A program made the translations under genes and the position numbers. The notes under the pieces are model-generated. The model was not told where the DNA came from and made no database searches. It was given only the letters and a program-made list of their open reading frames with translations. Positions 62,898 through 64,000 of a stretch of DNA of 64,000 nucleotides are shown in pieces (position 1 is the stretch's first letter; every line of letters begins with the position of its first letter). Source of the stretch: Flavobacterium sp. TR2 (GTDB taxonomy: Bacteria; Bacteroidota; Bacteroidia; Flavobacteriales; Flavobacteriaceae); contig NZ_CP104307.1 of the NCBI RefSeq assembly GCF_025252405.1, positions 2,170,001 to 2,234,000 on the forward strand, read 5' to 3'.

Positions 62898-64000
62898 TTA
62901 TTTTAGTGTAAAGAATTCCGCCAACGGACCTAAAGCCAATGCTGGAAAGAAAGATAAAGCAGCAATAATAGCAATCACGGCAAAAATCATTATTCCAAAA
63001 ATTGACGTGTCGGTTTTTAAGGTTCCCGCACTTTCCGGAATATATTTTTTATTGGCTAACAAACCTGCAATCGCTAAAGGACCAATAATCGGAATAAAAC
63101 GGCTTAATAGTAATACAATTCCAGTTGTGATATTCCAAAACGGATTATTATCTCCCAAACCTTCAAAACCAGAACCGTTGTTGGCAGCGCTCGAAGTATA
63201 TTCGTATAACATTTCTGAGAACCCGTGATTGCCGGGATTATTTAACCAGCCAGTTGCGTTTCCGCTGAACCAGTATCCCATTGCAGTATCATGTGCAGCA
63301 AAATAAGAAGCCAAAGCAGTTCCCGCTAAAATCAATAAGGGGTGAAGAATCGCAATAAAAGCAGCAATTTTTACTTCGCGGGCTTCGATTTTCTTTCCTA
63401 AAAATTCAGGAGTTCGCCCCACCATTAAACCAGAAATAAAAACCGCCAGAATAATGAAAATGTAGAAGTTGAGGTATCCTACACCACATCCGCCATAAAA
63501 AGCATTAACCATCATAGCGAGTAATTGCATTGCACCAGAAATTGGCATCGCGCTATCGTGCATACTGTTTACAGAACCCGTAGAAATTACAGTCGTCGCA
63601 ATACTCCAGAAGCCTGAAATAGCAGGGCCAAAACGAACTTCTTTTCCTTCCATTGCTCCAGTGGTCTGTGCGATTCCCATTTTTGCAATAGCAGGATTTC
63701 CGTTGATTTCGCTGGAGATTGTCGGAATTACAAGAAGTAAAAATCCAATGGTCATGACACCAAAAATGATGTAAGAGAATTTTATTTTGTTAAGGAAAAA
63801 TCCAAGAGCAAAAATCATCGAAAACGGAACAATCATTTGAGCCCAAAGCTCAACTGCATTCGTAAAATACGTTGGGTTTTCTAAAGGATGAGTTGAGTTA
63901 GCTCCAAAGAATCCGCCTCCGTTTGTGCCAATATGTTTAATCGCAATAAATGCAGCTGCCGGCCCTCGTGAAACTTCAACATGATCGCCTTGTAAAGTTG
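62898..64000 (-). CDS. kdpA: Potassium-transporting ATPase channel subunit KdpA, 3' part
   Basis: The frame is open to the window edge, so the start is outside; the first in-frame Met (63836) is internal. About 367 C-terminal residues are visible. They include the third selectivity-filter region GTNGGGFFGANSTHPLENPT, MSGALIPTMM-like membrane helices, a second filter segment (GGCGVGYLNFYIFIILAVFISGLMVGRTPEFLGKKI) and the end GPLAEFFTLK. KdpA is the channel-like K+-translocating subunit of the KdpFABC pump. First visible gene of the operon; kdpF, if any, would lie outside. Confidence 0.96.
   Translation of the reverse strand, partial: TLQGDHVEVSRGPAAAFIAIKHIGTNGGGFFGANSTHPLENPTYFTNAVELWAQMIVPFSMIFALGFFLNKIKFSYIIFGVMTIGFLLLVIPTISSEINGNPAIAKMGIAQTTGAMEGKEVRFGPAISGFWSIATTVISTGSVNSMHDSAMPISGAMQLLAMMVNAFYGGCGVGYLNFYIFIILAVFISGLMVGRTPEFLGKKIEAREVKIAAFIAILHPLLILAGTALASYFAAHDTAMGYWFSGNATGWLNNPGNHGFSEMLYEYTSSAANNGSGFEGLGDNNPFWNITTGIVLLLSRFIPIIGPLAIAGLLANKKYIPESAGTLKTDTSIFGIMIFAVIAIIAALSFFPALALGPLAEFFTLK

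Overview
The window is chromosomal DNA of a low-GC Bacteroidota, almost certainly a Flavobacterium or close relative. Evidence: a SusC/SusD pair, promoters of the Bacteroidota type (TAnnTTTG at -7), nearly no Shine-Dalgarno sequences except a very strong one on rpsU, DUF2851/DUF3467 proteins, and A/T-rich spacers with dispersed palindromes. No prophage, insertion sequence with a transposase, or CRISPR array was seen.

Layout. 0-5 kb: 3' end of a SusC-type TonB receptor, its SusD lipoprotein, a terminator and a large putative porin. 5-12.5 kb: a CBS-domain cysteine/cystathionine synthase, a DnaQ-like exonuclease, DUF2851, a PspC-domain protein, an amino-acid permease, a helix-hairpin-helix protein and an acyl-CoA dehydrogenase. 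12.6-28 kb: the translation/transcription core: rpsU, a Xer recombinase, hpf, tRNA-Thr/Tyr/Thr, tuf, tRNA-Trp, secE, nusG, rplK, rplA, rplJ, rplL, rpoB, rpoC and a DUF3467 gene. 28-45.5 kb: a Cys-motif membrane-anchored protein, prfC, a secreted GH13 alpha-amylase of archaeal (Thermococcales-like) type, a parvulin chaperone, a MoxR ATPase, two unrelated aconitases in tandem, a kelch protein, a LysM-NlpC/P60 hydrolase and a sensor kinase/receiver pair. 45.5-49.4 kb: trans-aconitate methyltransferase, a second permease, a small membrane protein and DUF1810.

49.4-54.3 kb is a DNA-damage module: AlkB dioxygenase, an exonuclease fused to a GIY-YIG (UvrC/Cho-like) nuclease, UmuC and UmuD, with a divergent HTH-S24 (LexA/CI-like) regulator whose intergenic region carries repeated GTACAGA sites over the umuD promoter. 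54.4-64 kb: a PAP2 phosphatase and a kdp potassium-uptake operon on the minus strand (kdpA, kdpB, kdpC, porin, stand-alone KdpD sensor domain, HAMP-PAS histidine kinase).

The most unusual feature is non-coding. Every gene junction of the kdp operon is occupied by a different hairpin-forming repeat: two MITE-like elements with 27- and 30-bp perfect terminal inverted repeats, one imperfect one, three members of a palindrome family whose arms co-vary, a 22-bp direct repeat, and one copy of a structured RNA-like element. A second, diverged copy of that RNA-like element lies at 46.6 kb, and the two copies show compensatory changes, arguing for conserved RNA structure (possibly the Flavo-1 RNA family). 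The left half of the window, by contrast, is almost free of such repeats. Start codons were revised where the longest open frame began inside a promoter, a terminator or a repeat.
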